In this document: positions 37,968-50,800 of the stretch, piece after piece
Layout of the letters: each line of letters opens with the position of its first letter
How positions within the stretch are numbered: the first letter of the stretch is position 1
NCBI GenBank assembly: GCA_013365365.1
Contig: JABVXU010000007.1
Span: 461,575-525,574, forward strand
Length of the DNA: 64,000 bases
From: Cruorifilaria tuberocauda
Lineage: Eukaryota > Nematoda > Chromadorea > Rhabditida > Onchocercidae
Direction: 5' to 3'
Notes under the pieces: model-generated
What the model was told of the DNA's origin: nothing
Database searches by the model: none
Seen by the model: only the letters and a program-made list of their open reading frames with translations
Made by a program: the position numbers and the translations under genes

Positions 37968-39442
37968 ATGTCGCAATATTTGATCGCGACATGTTTACCG
38001 ATTCTTAGCATGCTTACATGGATGTTATTGGAATGTTCACACAAAAAGCTTGAAAGGGCACCATCGGTACCACTTGTTAAAGGACCAAAACATTTTGCAG
38101 TGGTCAGTTGAAAGTTACAAAGTTTTATCATAATTATGATAAATTATCGTATGCATTATTTTGCATCATCATATATAACTATCATAATTATTATAATTAA
38201 ACGAATTAGGTAAAGATTATTGGATTAGATTATCAGATATGAATTATTAAATATATTGAATTAAAACAGATTAGAATTAGATAGCGATTAAATATATTAA
38301 GAATTTATTTTTTAAATAAGCTTGAAATGATATTTCTTTCAAAATGATATAAATCAATTAAATTAGGTGGTATATTTATAATATTTAGATGATGAATTGG
38401 GAAACTGATAATTCTTTCGTTTAATTATAATGAGAATTATAATACAGATAGGTATTTGTTTGTTTTTGTTTTTTAGGATGAAACACAACATAGTAAAAGT
38501 TTTCAAATCGAACCTCGAAAAATGAAATCAACATTAAAACCACTTCCAAAGGGTTAATTAGTATTGCAATTCTAATTTTTAACTAAACTATTTAAAAAAT
38601 CTCATCGAAATAATTGGACGTTTCCTAGAGCAAATAAAAAAAAGAATGAAGGGTTTGTTTCACCTCACATTACCGAAAAGATATGAATTATCTGAAATGA
38701 TAAAAAAGAATAAAACATTTTGAGAAATTCACTAATTCATAATTTTACTTTTCTTTTGAAAATATTGAATTAAATTAATTACAGATGAAAGTGAACCTAA
38801 GCCTACAGCAGCATCTCTGAAATGTGGACGAACCCAACCGTCTCAAACAATTCCAGTAATCTTTTATTCTTTATTATCTAATATCTAACAGTGATATTGC
38901 TTTTTAGGTTCTTTCAGATATTAAGTATTTATTTAATTTAGTTATTTAATTAGATTTTTAGATTTTTTAGATACTTGAAATCATTTTGCTACCACATTCT
39001 CCATTTAAATTAAGTAATTAGTTTAAAGTTTTAGATTTTTTCCTAGATGTTCAGATATTTTAGATATTAAAGCATTGCGTCCAAGTTCTGTATGACGACG
39101 TCATAAGAAGAAGCAAGTATATTGAGAATAGAGTAAGAAATGATACTAAACGCAACTTTTAAGTTTTAAAGTACTCTTACAACTATTAGTTGAGTCAGAT
39201 TAATTTTAGCAGTATTCTATGTCATTTTAAGTTATTAGATCCGAAAAGAGACAAAGCAAAAAACAGAGAATTATTTCCAAATAGTTAATTCATTTTGAAT
39301 ATTTATTTTAACTTCTTTCATATCACATAAATCCATTATGAATTAATTTCACTCCATGTTTCATTTTATTTCATAATTATAGATTTTACCGTCTGATGAT
39401 ACAGTAAAACATGTAGAATCATTACCGGAAAGTTCAACGTAA
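37968..39442 (+). CDS. Small putative secreted protein (or PTP C-terminal tail)
   Basis: Four exons join in phase: 37968-38102, 38477-38552, 38785-38855 and 39383-39442 (TAA). From the ATG at 37968 this gives about 113 aa. The start MSQYLIATCLPILSMLTWML looks like a signal peptide or anchor; in-frame ATGs at 37923 and 37926 would lengthen it by 15. The rest is hydrophilic, rich in Lys, Pro and Ser: LERAPSVPLVKGPKHFAV, DETQHSKSFQIEPRK, DESEPKPTAASLKCGR, ILPSDDTVKHVESLPE. I recognise no family. Alternatively, exons 2-4 could extend the PTP through a short exon starting near 38049, but that acceptor is poor. A further frame here (37931-38008) would give the PTP an alternative acidic end, NIYDVAIFDRDMFTDS, then a stop. 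Confidence 0.5.
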
Positions 39443-40538
39443 AAACGTTCAACGTTTATTACTTCATCTCTATAATGTAATCATGTAATGGTGATAATTA
39501 TTTCATTGAATTTTATTTATTAATTCAATATTAGTGTTGATGAAAAATTTATCAACGAATTTGGTACTTAAATGAATACTTTTATCCATCATAACATTAA
39601 GCATGCCTTTTTGGAATTCATTTAACTGCATGATTTAATTAAATTGTAATCGACTGTATCTTTTGATCTTTTGTTGCTGCAGTTCTGAGAAAAAACTATT
39701 TTGGATTTTTTTATGGGCAAATAAAATTGCTCGTAATTTGAAGAAAAAAAATTATTTTGAAATTTCATTTAATATCATTTAATCATTTAATCAGAAATCA
39801 TTTAATACTAAAATGCTAATTTACAGTAATTAGTTTTTCTAATTTTTAAGATTAATTCCTACTAAAATCATTGAAAGAGTTTATGTGAAGAAAGCAACAG
39901 TTTGATAATAATTATTAGAATGAATTGATTATCGATCAAATCATTTGATCTTTTTTTAATAAATATAAATAAATATGGCTATAAATATAAATATTGATAA
40001 ATATAGCTATAGTAAGATGAATGTGGGAAGTCTTCCATTTCACTTCCGAATTCAATTTTCAAATTTTGCAAATGGGCAAAAGCATTTGCTAGGTTTGTTC
40101 GATTAATATTTTGCAAAGGATGAAAAAGAAATGTGGCGTAGGGAGTTTGCTTGGAATAAATTCAATGTTAAATTGAAGAAGCTTAGCAGAAGGCGGAAAA
40201 TGATAAATAAAGTAGGTGAAGGAGGAAAAATATGACTGTGAAGAGATAAAAAAGATAAAATATTGTTTCTCTTTAAGATTCTTTTTTAAAGAAATCTCCT
40301 ATTCATATACCTTAGAGCTTAATTCTTCTTATTAATTAACTAATCTCTTTATCATTAATGATAATAATAGTAATCAGTAACAACTGATTATCAAAAAGAT
40401 GAAAAATTCTATCATCACACTGATTGCTTTCTTTCTTTTTATCATTCCCTCTATGCGCTATTAATTTTAACCCATTCATATGTTATTATTATTATTATAT
40501 TAAAATTAATTAATATGTTATTAATTAATCAAATTAAT

Positions 40539-40667
40539 GCTTAGTTATTCTGATGACAGGAGAAATGCTAATCAAATTATTGGAACAAACAATGTTTTCA
40601 GAATAACTTTAAAGGTGTTAAAAAAATAATCTGATTGGCATGTTTACAGTCATCAGAATAACTATGC
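40539..40667. repeat. 129-bp near-perfect hairpin (inverted repeat)
   Basis: Arm 1 (40539-40581) and the reverse complement of arm 2 (40625-40667) match at 36 of 43 positions by my alignment, including an unbroken TAGTTATTCTGATGAC and AATCA-ATTATT. The loop is 43 bases. No terminal duplication or transposase is visible. It could be a MITE-like element, a structured RNA or a small-RNA hairpin. Confidence 0.75.
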
Positions 40668-40784
40668 ATGGAACAAATGAATAAGCTTGTAGGTAAAAGT
40701 TTAAAGCCTATTATATCTATCAGTTTACCAATGTCTAAATTTCATTGTCCAATTCAGCGATCGATGCTACATGAATTACAGGTG

Positions 40785-40960
40785 CGAAGAGAAGAAAATT
40801 TCCGCCATTTTAGCTTCCTCGTCGGATTTATTGTGTAAACAAACAGGCGGTGAGATGCCTAGAATGTACGAAAGTCAAAATAAATTATAGCTAATGAATA
40901 AGACAGATAAGAATTTATGCATTAAAATAAGCATAAACGTGAGTTATTTCACGTGGCGAT
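40785..40960 (+). promoter_or_regulatory. Promoter-like patch with CCGCCATTTT and CACGTG
   Basis: This patch is richer in G+C than its surroundings. It holds CCGCCATTTT near 40803, one base off the YY1-type CCGCCATCTT, and an E-box palindrome CACGTG at 40950-40955. It lies 2 kb upstream of the hemicentin start. Function is inferred from motifs only. Confidence 0.25.
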
Positions 40961-41980
40961 TTTGCTGGTTCTATTACTCTCTTTTCCAGAAAAAAATCGG
41001 ATGTATCCAGACAGGAAACAGATAAACCAGTTAGTTTCTTTTACAGTGTTTAATTTATTTTATATTCTCATATATAATTTTATTTTGTTATACTTTATTT
41101 CATTTCCACGTCTCGATCTTGACTTTTTGTGTGAATATATCACTTTTAGTTCATATTCGTGGAATTTCCTTCTAGCCCTGACGTACGCATAGAGTCTTAT
41201 GTTAACGATATTCGCAAATGCGCGTATTTCTCGTCTTCAGTGACATTTAGAGATATTACTCAAATTTAAAGATTGTTCAAATTTTCCCAAAAAAGTGCGG
41301 GAAAGAGTCGTATGTTAAAAATTTTTTTGCATATTTCATTAACACTTCATACCATAATAACTTTTATCATAATATATTATCATTATCAATTATTATCACA
41401 CTATTTTTATAATTATAATAATTTATTGAGATATTTTTTGATTTCTTAACATATTTATCGAATAGCCGAATAGTTTTATTTCAATTTTTTCTTTGTTGAA
41501 ATTAAGAGGTCAAAATTAATTTCTCGAAAATAATTTCCTCATTAAATTAAATGAACGAAATAAATAAAAAAATAGTTTCCATTCTATTCTATTAGCTCTT
41601 TTGCTATTAAGAATTTTACGCTGAAAAGAAACGAACTTTTTTTACAAGTTAAATTTATCAAGATGAATGGTACAATGGTAACAACAAAAGTATACAAACA
41701 AAAATAAACAAAAGTACAAAAAAGAATTGAACCAAATGAATTAGTAAATCAATAAATCTAATGAAAGTGCTTGAAAAAATACGTTTAGTTGAGAAAACAA
41801 AAGAGATGCTAAAAATAAAAACATGATAATTCAATAGCTAATAAATCAAGTAAATCTCTACACTAAGGAATAAAAATAAAACAAAAAAATATTTTCGTTG
41901 ATATCAAACAAAAACTGAAATTGTAGTAACCAGTAGAGCCCAGAAAGAATTATATTATTACAGGAAATTTTCTTGTATGA

Positions 41981-42138
41981 CCAAAGAATTCAGTCTAATT
42001 TTAAAATATTGAATGCCTGTGTGTGTGTACGTGTTTGTGTATGTGCATGTGTCTGTGTATGTGATGAATAAAATGTCCAAGAAATTTAGTCTAACTTTTA
42101 GGTAACGAATATTTATGTGTATATGTGTGATGAATAAA
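41981..42138. repeat. Diverged tandem duplication with (TG)n core
   Basis: Two units, about 96 and 62 bp, each begin CCAAAGAATTCAGTCTAA or CCAAGAAATTTAGTCTAA, pass through a TGTGTATGTG run of different length and end GTGATGAATAAA. The length difference lies in the TG core. Confidence 0.7.
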
Positions 42139-42920
42139 GTATTAAGCTAGTCAGAGAAGATCATTAATCACTTGGGTTACAACCATAGATTCTAAATGAT
42201 TTCAAAAAAGTGTTCGAAATGGAACACATGACCTACATTACATTGTTGAACGAGAAGATTATGAAGCTTCCTCTTCCTCCTTCCTATACTCATCCTTCTA
42301 CCAATCCTTCCTTCTTTCTTTTTTAACTAATTATTAATTAATGCATTTGAAAAAATTTCGATATTATCTAACATATACTCATATTGCCATATGTTCTCAA
42401 TAACGTCATTTCCGTTTTACTTTAAATTTTCACGTTATGCAGATTCTCCCGAACTTTTCGCAACCATTGGAATGATCGGTAAATCATAGTGACTTATGGT
42501 AAATCGTAGTGAATTTTCTATCGTAATTGGATAAATTACTTCCACCTCAAAGTTTTAGGATTCTAACATTTGTATTTTATCTCTTTCATATTTTTATACA
42601 TTCTCTATTACTTTAATTAGAGAATATAAAAAAGAACTTGAAGAATTTTTTTTGCTAAAAATATCTAAATATTAAGGAATCCTTTTGGTTATTGAAATTT
42701 CAAAATCATTTATTTCATTTCATCTCACTAAAGCACAATTCTTCAATTAAGCAAAATAATTGTGAATTAAAGCTTAGTAATAGTTGAAATGAAATAGGAA
42801 TGGTATTAGAGATATACTTATACACTTCCATCACGTATATTCTTCCTTTACGTTAACTGTCCCTTCCTAATGCGCTAACTTAATTTATTTCTTACGTAAA
42901 TCTAGTTTCTATTTTTTTCA

Positions 42921-42922
42921 GG
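42921..42922 (+). other. Candidate trans- or cis-splice acceptor of the hemicentin leader
   Basis: TATTTTTTTCAG ends at 42921, 60 bases before the ATG, and the stretch between contains an in-frame TGA, so it is untranslated. In nematodes such an acceptor close to the start often receives a spliced leader (known biology); an upstream 5' exon is the alternative. Confidence 0.4.
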
Positions 42923-42981
42923 AAAATTGGAATTGTATTTGTATGAGCAGAAAAGATAAATACTGAAAAGTGAACTTCATA

Positions 42982-44877
42982 ATGCTTATATTAATTCTTC
43001 GTATTTTTATCATACAATTTATATTTTCTTATCATCATAATTTATCAGTAAGCGGTATTCATGAAAAACCTGCTCCACCTGGTACATCATCATTAACATT
43101 TGTATTCGATACCACTGGTTCAATGAATGATGATTTAATTCAAGTGCAAGATGGTGCAAAAAAAATTCTCGACACTGTGCTCAAACAACGTGAAAAACTT
43201 ATATATAATTTTATCTACGTGCCATTTCATGATCCAAGTAATTTATTCAATCGATTATTACAAAAAAAGATTATGGAACAATTAAATAATTAATTAAGAA
43301 TCCATACATTGAGCAATATCGTACACAACAAGTAAGAATATTTTATATAGAATTACTTAGTTTAGAAAGAACAATAAAAATATTTATCAACTAATTATAA
43401 TCAATTTTATATAAAAAAAGAAGGATTGATTTAATATTTGAAAAATAATAGTAAAAAATCTAAACCGATCAACGTGTCTGAAAATGCAGGTAAAATGTTT
43501 ACGGTAAGTGTGATAATTAGCTATTTATTATATACAGTCCACTATTTCCGATATATAAAATTGGTTACGTATTAGCGATTATTAACAGTTTACCTTTTAA
43601 AGTAAAAATTCAAATGGAATAATTTATTTACTCTTTAAATTCTCGAGACTTTTTGAATTTTTGAAATTTCAGGAGTTGGACCAGTGTTTTCTACCACCGA
43701 TCCCAGAACTTTCCAACGACATCTCAATTCCGTACACGTAGTTGGAGGCGGTGATTGCCCTGAAATGTCGCTTAGCGGTTAGTTTTGAAAGTCTTCATAG
43801 CTGTGAATGCTTCAAATACTTCGAGGAAAATAATTTGAATGAGAAAAAAAGTAAAATTCAATGTGAACTTTGTGAATGTTGAAGATATCAAATTGACTAA
43901 TTTGAATTTAGCTAGTTTAGCTTCATATTAAAGAATTGAATAATTTAAAATTGTTAAGTCATATGCTTATTATTACCGAAAACTGAATTTTATATTTAGT
44001 ACTTGACTATTAATTGATATATTAATTGATATTAAATTACATTTAAATTATTTCAATGATAAAATCATACGCCTTTTGTTAAGTATGCTCCATTTCAAAG
44101 AAGTAAGCTATTTAATGCATATTTGATAAATCTCTCAAATATTTTCAGGTATTGAATTGGCCTTAAAAGCTTCACTACCTGCCTCATTCATATACGTGTT
44201 CACTGATGCGCGAGCTAAAGATTATCATTTAGAAAATCAGATCATTAATTTGATTCAGGAAAAGCAAACTTCAGTAAGTTCCCTAAAAGTTTTCTCGTAG
44301 CTAAGCTTGCCTGAAACAGGTACAAAATTGTAGATGTAAGAAACGAACGAGTGCGCTATTATGAACAGGTATTTTTGCGCTTCATTAATAGAGAAGATAA
44401 TTATGATACGGAAATAAAGCAATCATTCATACATTTAGCGGATATTCGTCTGAATTTGGTTTGTATTTCTTAAGATGACTGAGTAGAAGCTGAGGTTAAT
44501 TGGAAGAAACAGAATAGGAAAAGCACGATTTATATTTTTTGCTGATAAATCATGAAGCACACTGATATCATAAGAAAGTGAAATTTTCTTTGATCAACTT
44601 TTCGTTTGGATTCCAGAAAAATTATAGCTTAATACAGAATTTCCAACATTTTTTTTTGATATGAGGTTTATATCTTGACCTTTAATATCTTATAAGTTAC
44701 CTGATTCATATTGAGGTGGTGTTTGTGATGACGGGGGATTGTAACAATCGTTCACATCCCGGTTTTCAATGTTATGAAAAAATAGCTGCAGTTAGTTTTG
44801 GTCAAGTATTTCACCTGGAGAAAACGGATATTAACAAAGTGCTGAATTACGTACGCCATTCGATTACCTTTCAAAAG
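42982..44877 (+). other. Hemicentin VWA domain exons 1-4
   Basis: Exons 42982-43237, 43673-43777, 44149-44273 and 44716-44877. [20 protein letters not shown] is the VWA beta-1/MIDAS segment; then [30 protein letters not shown] (another hemicentin hallmark), [14 protein letters not shown] and [10 protein letters not shown] follow. The exon 4 acceptor (ATATTGAG) is weak but the only one that fits frame. Confidence 0.9.
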
Positions 44878-47800
44878 GTCAGAAGTGAGAAGTTTTTTTA
44901 ATCTTTTTATTTTCGGTTACGTTAGGAGCGAAAAAAATTTTAAGGTTTCCCTCTTTTTTTACCTGTTATGCTATGCAAATTCTTTACCTATCGTTGCTTA
45001 GTGAGAATTATATTCAACAATTATTTCAATGTCATGATATTTCCAGGTTCATATTATGTATGAAATTAGAGACCATAGTGGTACATCTTTATGTGAAATA
45101 CCTGTTGATAGATTACTTACGGAATTAACAGTATCTCTATCAGGTGATAAAGATGATGCTAATTATTTGGACATTAGTCTAATTAATCCTAAAGGTAAAT
45201 TTCCAATGTTATATAAATTGCTATTTTGGATTTCAAAAATAATTGGGAAAGTTAGATTTTTTTTACATCGTAATAATTCAACAGTAATTATCATCAGCCA
45301 AATCAAATATGATAACTATTTAAATTTCAAGAGTAAAAACAATAATTTGATTGCGACGCTAAAAGATTATAAAAAGATTAATAAAAAAAGATTAAAAGGT
45401 TAAAAATTAAAAGATTAATAAAAAAATGGAATAGGCGAACGAATAGATCGAGCACAACTTAGCAATGAAAGTGGTTCTATTGATTTGAATAATATTAAAC
45501 TAATCCGAATTCGAAATCCTATGCCTGGAATCTGGAAAATACGGACATCAAGTCGTTTGAAGCACACATTGAGAGTACTTGGTCATGGTGCTATAGATTT
45601 CAAATATGGTTTTGTAGTAAAATTAGTTCATAAACTGGAATTGGTAAGTTGTAAAAACTAAATTCTAAATAAAAATCTTCTAAAAAGATTATTCGAACTC
45701 TAATTATTTCCATTTTTTAAATTAATTTTCTATATGAAAATTAATATAGAAACTATTTGAAAAATTAATCTCTAAATTAATTTAATTATCAAAAAGTATT
45801 TCAGTCACATCCACGTCCAATTGCTCATCAAAGCACCTATTTGATTGTAAATATGAAAGGATTGAATGCACCAGGTACTGTTCTCGAAATTTCACTAATT
45901 GATTATTACGGTAAGGAATTGTTCACTAAACCGGCTACAATACATATGAAAAATCCTTACTTATACTATATTGGACCATTCATACCACCACAAGGCTTGT
46001 TTTTTGTACGTGTAAAAGGTAAAGATGATCGATCGTATCAATTTCAACGAATTGCACCTACCGCAATATCCGCCGTACAGACTACTGGACCAAGGTACAA
46101 CTTTTTTTTTTGTTTGATCAATTTTTTTTTAATTTGAAAGCGAAGAATTTAACGCAAATTTAAAATGTCTGAATAGATCGAAGAGCAAAATACCGTTTAA
46201 TTTAATCATTTTTTAATCCTATTCTATGAATGAATTCTATTCTATCTGATTCTCGTCCTGATATGGTAAGGAAATGAAACCATCAATAACATTGCCAGGA
46301 AAATTTCTATCCAATTCTATTAAAGCTAGAAAAAATTAAACTCTTGTTATTATTAATGATTTTAATGATCATTACTTTCAACTATATGGTATATTATGTT
46401 TAGAGCATACATGGCTGATCGCATGACGGCGATCGTTTCACAACCATTCAATTTGACGTGTTCTGTTGTTTCCAATGGTCAATTTGTACTTTACTGGTTC
46501 AAAGGTGACAAACAGATCAGTGAACCACTTTTTTATCCGTAGGTTTACTTTTTCAGGCAGTTATTTTTATTATCAAAGTAACTAAGCATATCATTAAAAT
46601 AATTAAACAATTTATAATTTATCCAAGAAATATCGCGATAAAATTCAATATATCAGATATTCGGATACATCCGTTTGGATTTTTCAAACAATTACTTCAC
46701 AAGATCGTGGTGAATATCATTGTATGGTTATCAGTCCATCCGGAAATCATACTGCTACCACATTTCTCGAAACAGAAGGTTATGTTCAGTTTTTTTCAAT
46801 CTGAAAAAAATTAATCTATAAACAATTTTACATTATGCTGATTTTGAAGAAAAAAATAAAAATTATGCTTACTTCTTTACTTTTCTCATTATCATATCAA
46901 TTTCTTATATATGAATGATAAATAGTAAGGTAAGATAAGAAGACATTAAGCTTATTAGATTAAGATAAAATCCTGTATCATACAGTATTCAGCAGAAATG
47001 TTGGCGGTGATGTCTATTCATCGATTATTGCGCCCAACTTCTGTTATAGCTTTTATCGTTCTTCTCATTGATTGATTTACTTCTTTTTTTCTTTTAATCT
47101 TCAGATTCCATCTTCCTAAAACAAACTAAAAAACCTTGCAGAACCATTGCCTGAGATTACATTTATTCGAAACGAGTCGGTAGCACGTGGAAATTTAGCA
47201 TTTTTACATTGTCGCACGCAGAATTCGAATGCTATAATTCAGTGGCTAAAAAATGATTCAGTGATTGGTAATACGGCTAAAACGGTATAAATTCATATAA
47301 TCAAAGTCAATTCTTAGGTTAAATTATTGGACAGTGTTTTAATTAATGCTTTTTAATTAATAAAATTAATTTAACTAATTGCTCTTTACCTATGAACTGC
47401 TTGCATTCTCAGTAAAAATTTATCATTCTCTTTTTTATTGACAGAGATAACTTCAATTAATTAATAAGAACAATAATTGCAGCGTTTGTATGCTAATGGT
47501 ACATTGATGATAAGCGACGTGAGTATGGAAGACGCAGGGATTTATCGTTGTCGTGTGAAAACAGCAGGTGGTCGTGCTGAAGCTATCATGCATTTACGTG
47601 TTTTAGAAGCTCCAAAAGTCCACGTCACACCGCATCAGTTATATTTCGTGCGTGGACAATCATTTAATATTTCCTGTTCTGTTGATGGTAGGAATCTTTT
47701 CGAAAATTTCTTGATAAACTGCTATTATTTCAAGTTTTGTTTACTGATGAGCTAAAATTTAGTAAATTAAACGTATATGTGAAAAGAGAAAATTGTGAAA

Positions 47801-50800
47801 AATAATTTTACCTAGATTTAAAAAAAAATTGTTTTTGCATTCAGCTATGGAAGTATTGCCAACTTGGAGTTTAAAACTAATTAATTTTAGGTGATGTGCC
47901 TCCGGAACCAAAATGGTACTTTAAAGGTCGTCAAATTATTCCAGACCATCAAAAATACTACATTACTTACAAATGTTTGTAGCTTTTTTTGCAACTTTAC
48001 AGAACAAAAAAGGTTGCTAATTAATTAAAAAATAACTTTATTATAGATGATTTGATCGTGCAACGAGCAACAGAGATTGATATTGGAGTATATGAGTGTC
48101 GTGCAAGTAATGCTGCTGGTTCTTACATAGATAGTGCAATGGCGCAAATGTCAAGTATAGTTCAAATGAATTTTATGAAGTCTGAAAATATAGGAATCTT
48201 TATTTTAATTAACTAATAAATAAACCTAAATAATTAGAAAATAAATTATAGGTTAGTATAAGAAAATGTATGAAATATGCAACTTATCAGTAATTGGAAA
48301 AAAATAATAATTGAACTGAAATAATGAAAAGAGCAAAAATCTGCTAATTTGTTATCTATCTGCTAATGATAATTAATTTAAAATAATTCAGTTCATGCTA
48401 TCGCATTTTAATTTACTGTAGTTGAATGTATGTATAAAATGTCATAAAGACTGATATGATTATTTTGATATGATTGCAGCACCTCCAAAAATTCGTGTTA
48501 TCCGCGATCGACAAATGATTGGCAGAGGTGACCGTGTCACGTTGGAGTGCATCGTATGATATTTTTTACTTAGTATTTGTGCTAGGTTTATTAACTTTGA
48601 CAAAGACTAATTTGACGTTTTTTTTGTTCAAAATATTGGTGTATTTAGACAGTAAGTGGCAATCCAGAGCCAAAAATTACCTGGTTCCGTGGAGGACGTG
48701 AAGTTCCAAGTTACAAATATATTACAATTGATCAAAATAAACTCACAATTCAGGTATCTTTCTTTCCAAAGAAGTATTTTTTTATAAAACAAATTTTACT
48801 GTGTTGATGTAACTGTCTGATGTCTGCAGGGAATACAGGATTCAGATGCCGGGCCGTACACGTGCATTGCTGAGAACTTGGCTGGACGTGATTTAGGAAT
48901 AATTAACCTCGATGTAGGAAGTATGTATCCTTTTTATAAATTTGTATTTGAAGGTTTAAAATTTATTTGTTTTTTTCAAAAAACTTTCATTTATTTCTTT
49001 TTCAACATTCTATAAAAATAGAAATACAGGAAAAATAAGGCGTCTTTCTTTGTTTGTTGGTCAGATATAATCTATTCATTCAAAAAAGGTTTATTTATTG
49101 AGCGATAAATTGAACGTGAAGTTGTAAATATGTAAATACAATGAAATTCAATGTTTGTTTGTAATATGACAGTTGTAATCTGAATGTATTAATTGAAAAT
49201 CATAGTTCAAATAAATATATAATCTAAAAAATAAAGTGAATAAATTGAAAATTTCAAAGAAATAATTTCACAGGCATGCCAACAATTGTACCAACTCCGG
49301 AAATAGTTCGAGTAAATATCGAACGATCCGTAACACTGCAATGTCGTGCAATCGGATATCCGTTACCAAAAATTACTTGGCGTCGTAATGGAATACCAAT
49401 TGATAAATTAACTACTCGTACCAAAATCCTTCCGGATGGAAGCCTTTTAATTAATAGTATGATTAAGTCACAATAGTGATTTTTTCTGCATGATTATATC
49501 GATAATAGTGATTTTTTTGCAGTGATTATACTAAAATTTTTGTAAATTTCAAAATTATAGATGTTCAAATCGATGATCAAGATCGCTATACCTGTACGGC
49601 CGAGAATACATTTGGTCGTCAAGACAAAACAACCGTATTATTAGTTACTGGGCTGGGTTAGTTTAAATTTTTGAACCTTTTGTTGAGTTATTTTTGTTTT
49701 ATTTTAAAGACTGAAAACTTATTGTCGAATTATATTTTTTTCTAAAGAAGATATTGAGTAATGCTAACAGAGAAAGATCATGCAAAAAATATTTATTGCA
49801 TCTATTGAATTTTCATATATTGCACTCATTTAGTTCATATTTTCTTGGCTAAAAAAATCGTCGCTTCAGTGAGTCCAGTACTAGGCCACGTACCACCGGA
49901 AGAGAAACTTATGGAAGGTGGAGAGCTTCATCTATCATGTATTCCGGTTCTTGGCACACCAAAGCCAACTCTTAAATGGTACAAGGATGGTAAACCGTTA
50001 CAATCGTCTACTTATTTTACGGTTTGTTTAGCTTTACTTTAAAAAATAAGTCTATCATGCAAAGAAGCTAGTCTTATTTAAAAGTAATTAAAGTGACGCA
50101 AATTATCTTTCTGAATCATTAAATTCTGAATGAAATTTTCCAAAATTTTTTTTTGAATTTTATATTGACTAATTAGAATTATGCTTCTTTCGTATTATTT
50201 AACATGATTGTTGTTGGTAGATAAAAGTAATTAGTAAATTTAAGATAACATATCTATAGGTAAAATCAGGTGGCAGCATTTTATCGTTGCACAGAGGTCG
50301 TTCGCAACACGAAGGTCAATACACGTGCGTTGCAACCAATTCAGCGGGCAATGCTTCCCTCAATGTTAATATCGAATTGATCAGTTAGTCATTTAAAAAT
50401 ACAAATGATCAAAAATACTAATCTGAAAATTTTGAAGTTTAAATTATCGGTCAAAAGTAATTACTAAATATTTTTTTATGAAATTTATCAAAGACAGAAG
50501 GATTTGAGGCTTGGGCGCTTTCTTAGTGTAGCAATTAATTTCTGCGTTATTCTCTTTAACTTATTCTCTAATTGAAAAGGTAATTTCAGATTTGAAACTT
50601 CAGGATTTTTGAGTATTTACGATTACATATGTTAGGAGATCTTTCAATAGTTTGGAACAAGTTAATTCAAATTAAAAAGATTTCACTTTAGTACTTATGT
50701 ACTACTTACGTACACGCGCCGTGTGTGTGCGTGTTTTTACCCATATCTGTGTTTGTAATAACTTATCAGGTATATATTTGCAGATATATAACAGATATAT

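Larger units (their letters stand above)
39443..42920. other. Intergenic region upstream of hemicentin
   Basis: No supported exon. It contains a 129-bp inverted repeat (40539-40667), a less AT-rich patch at about 40780-40960 and a diverged (TG)n tandem duplication (41981-42138). An open frame at 40953-41192 is Phe/Leu/Tyr-rich and unsupported. Confidence 0.55.

Noticed and set aside
40953..41192. 79-codon plus-strand frame with a TM-like look
   Set aside because: Starts at GTG, no splice partners; it reads as an AT-rich Phe/Leu frame downstream of the promoter-like patch.
49833..49869. Upstream extension of hemicentin exon 19 ([12 protein letters not shown])
   Set aside because: An acceptor at 49833 is in phase, but the TTCAG at 49869 is better and yields the expected short inter-Ig linker ([10 protein letters not shown]).
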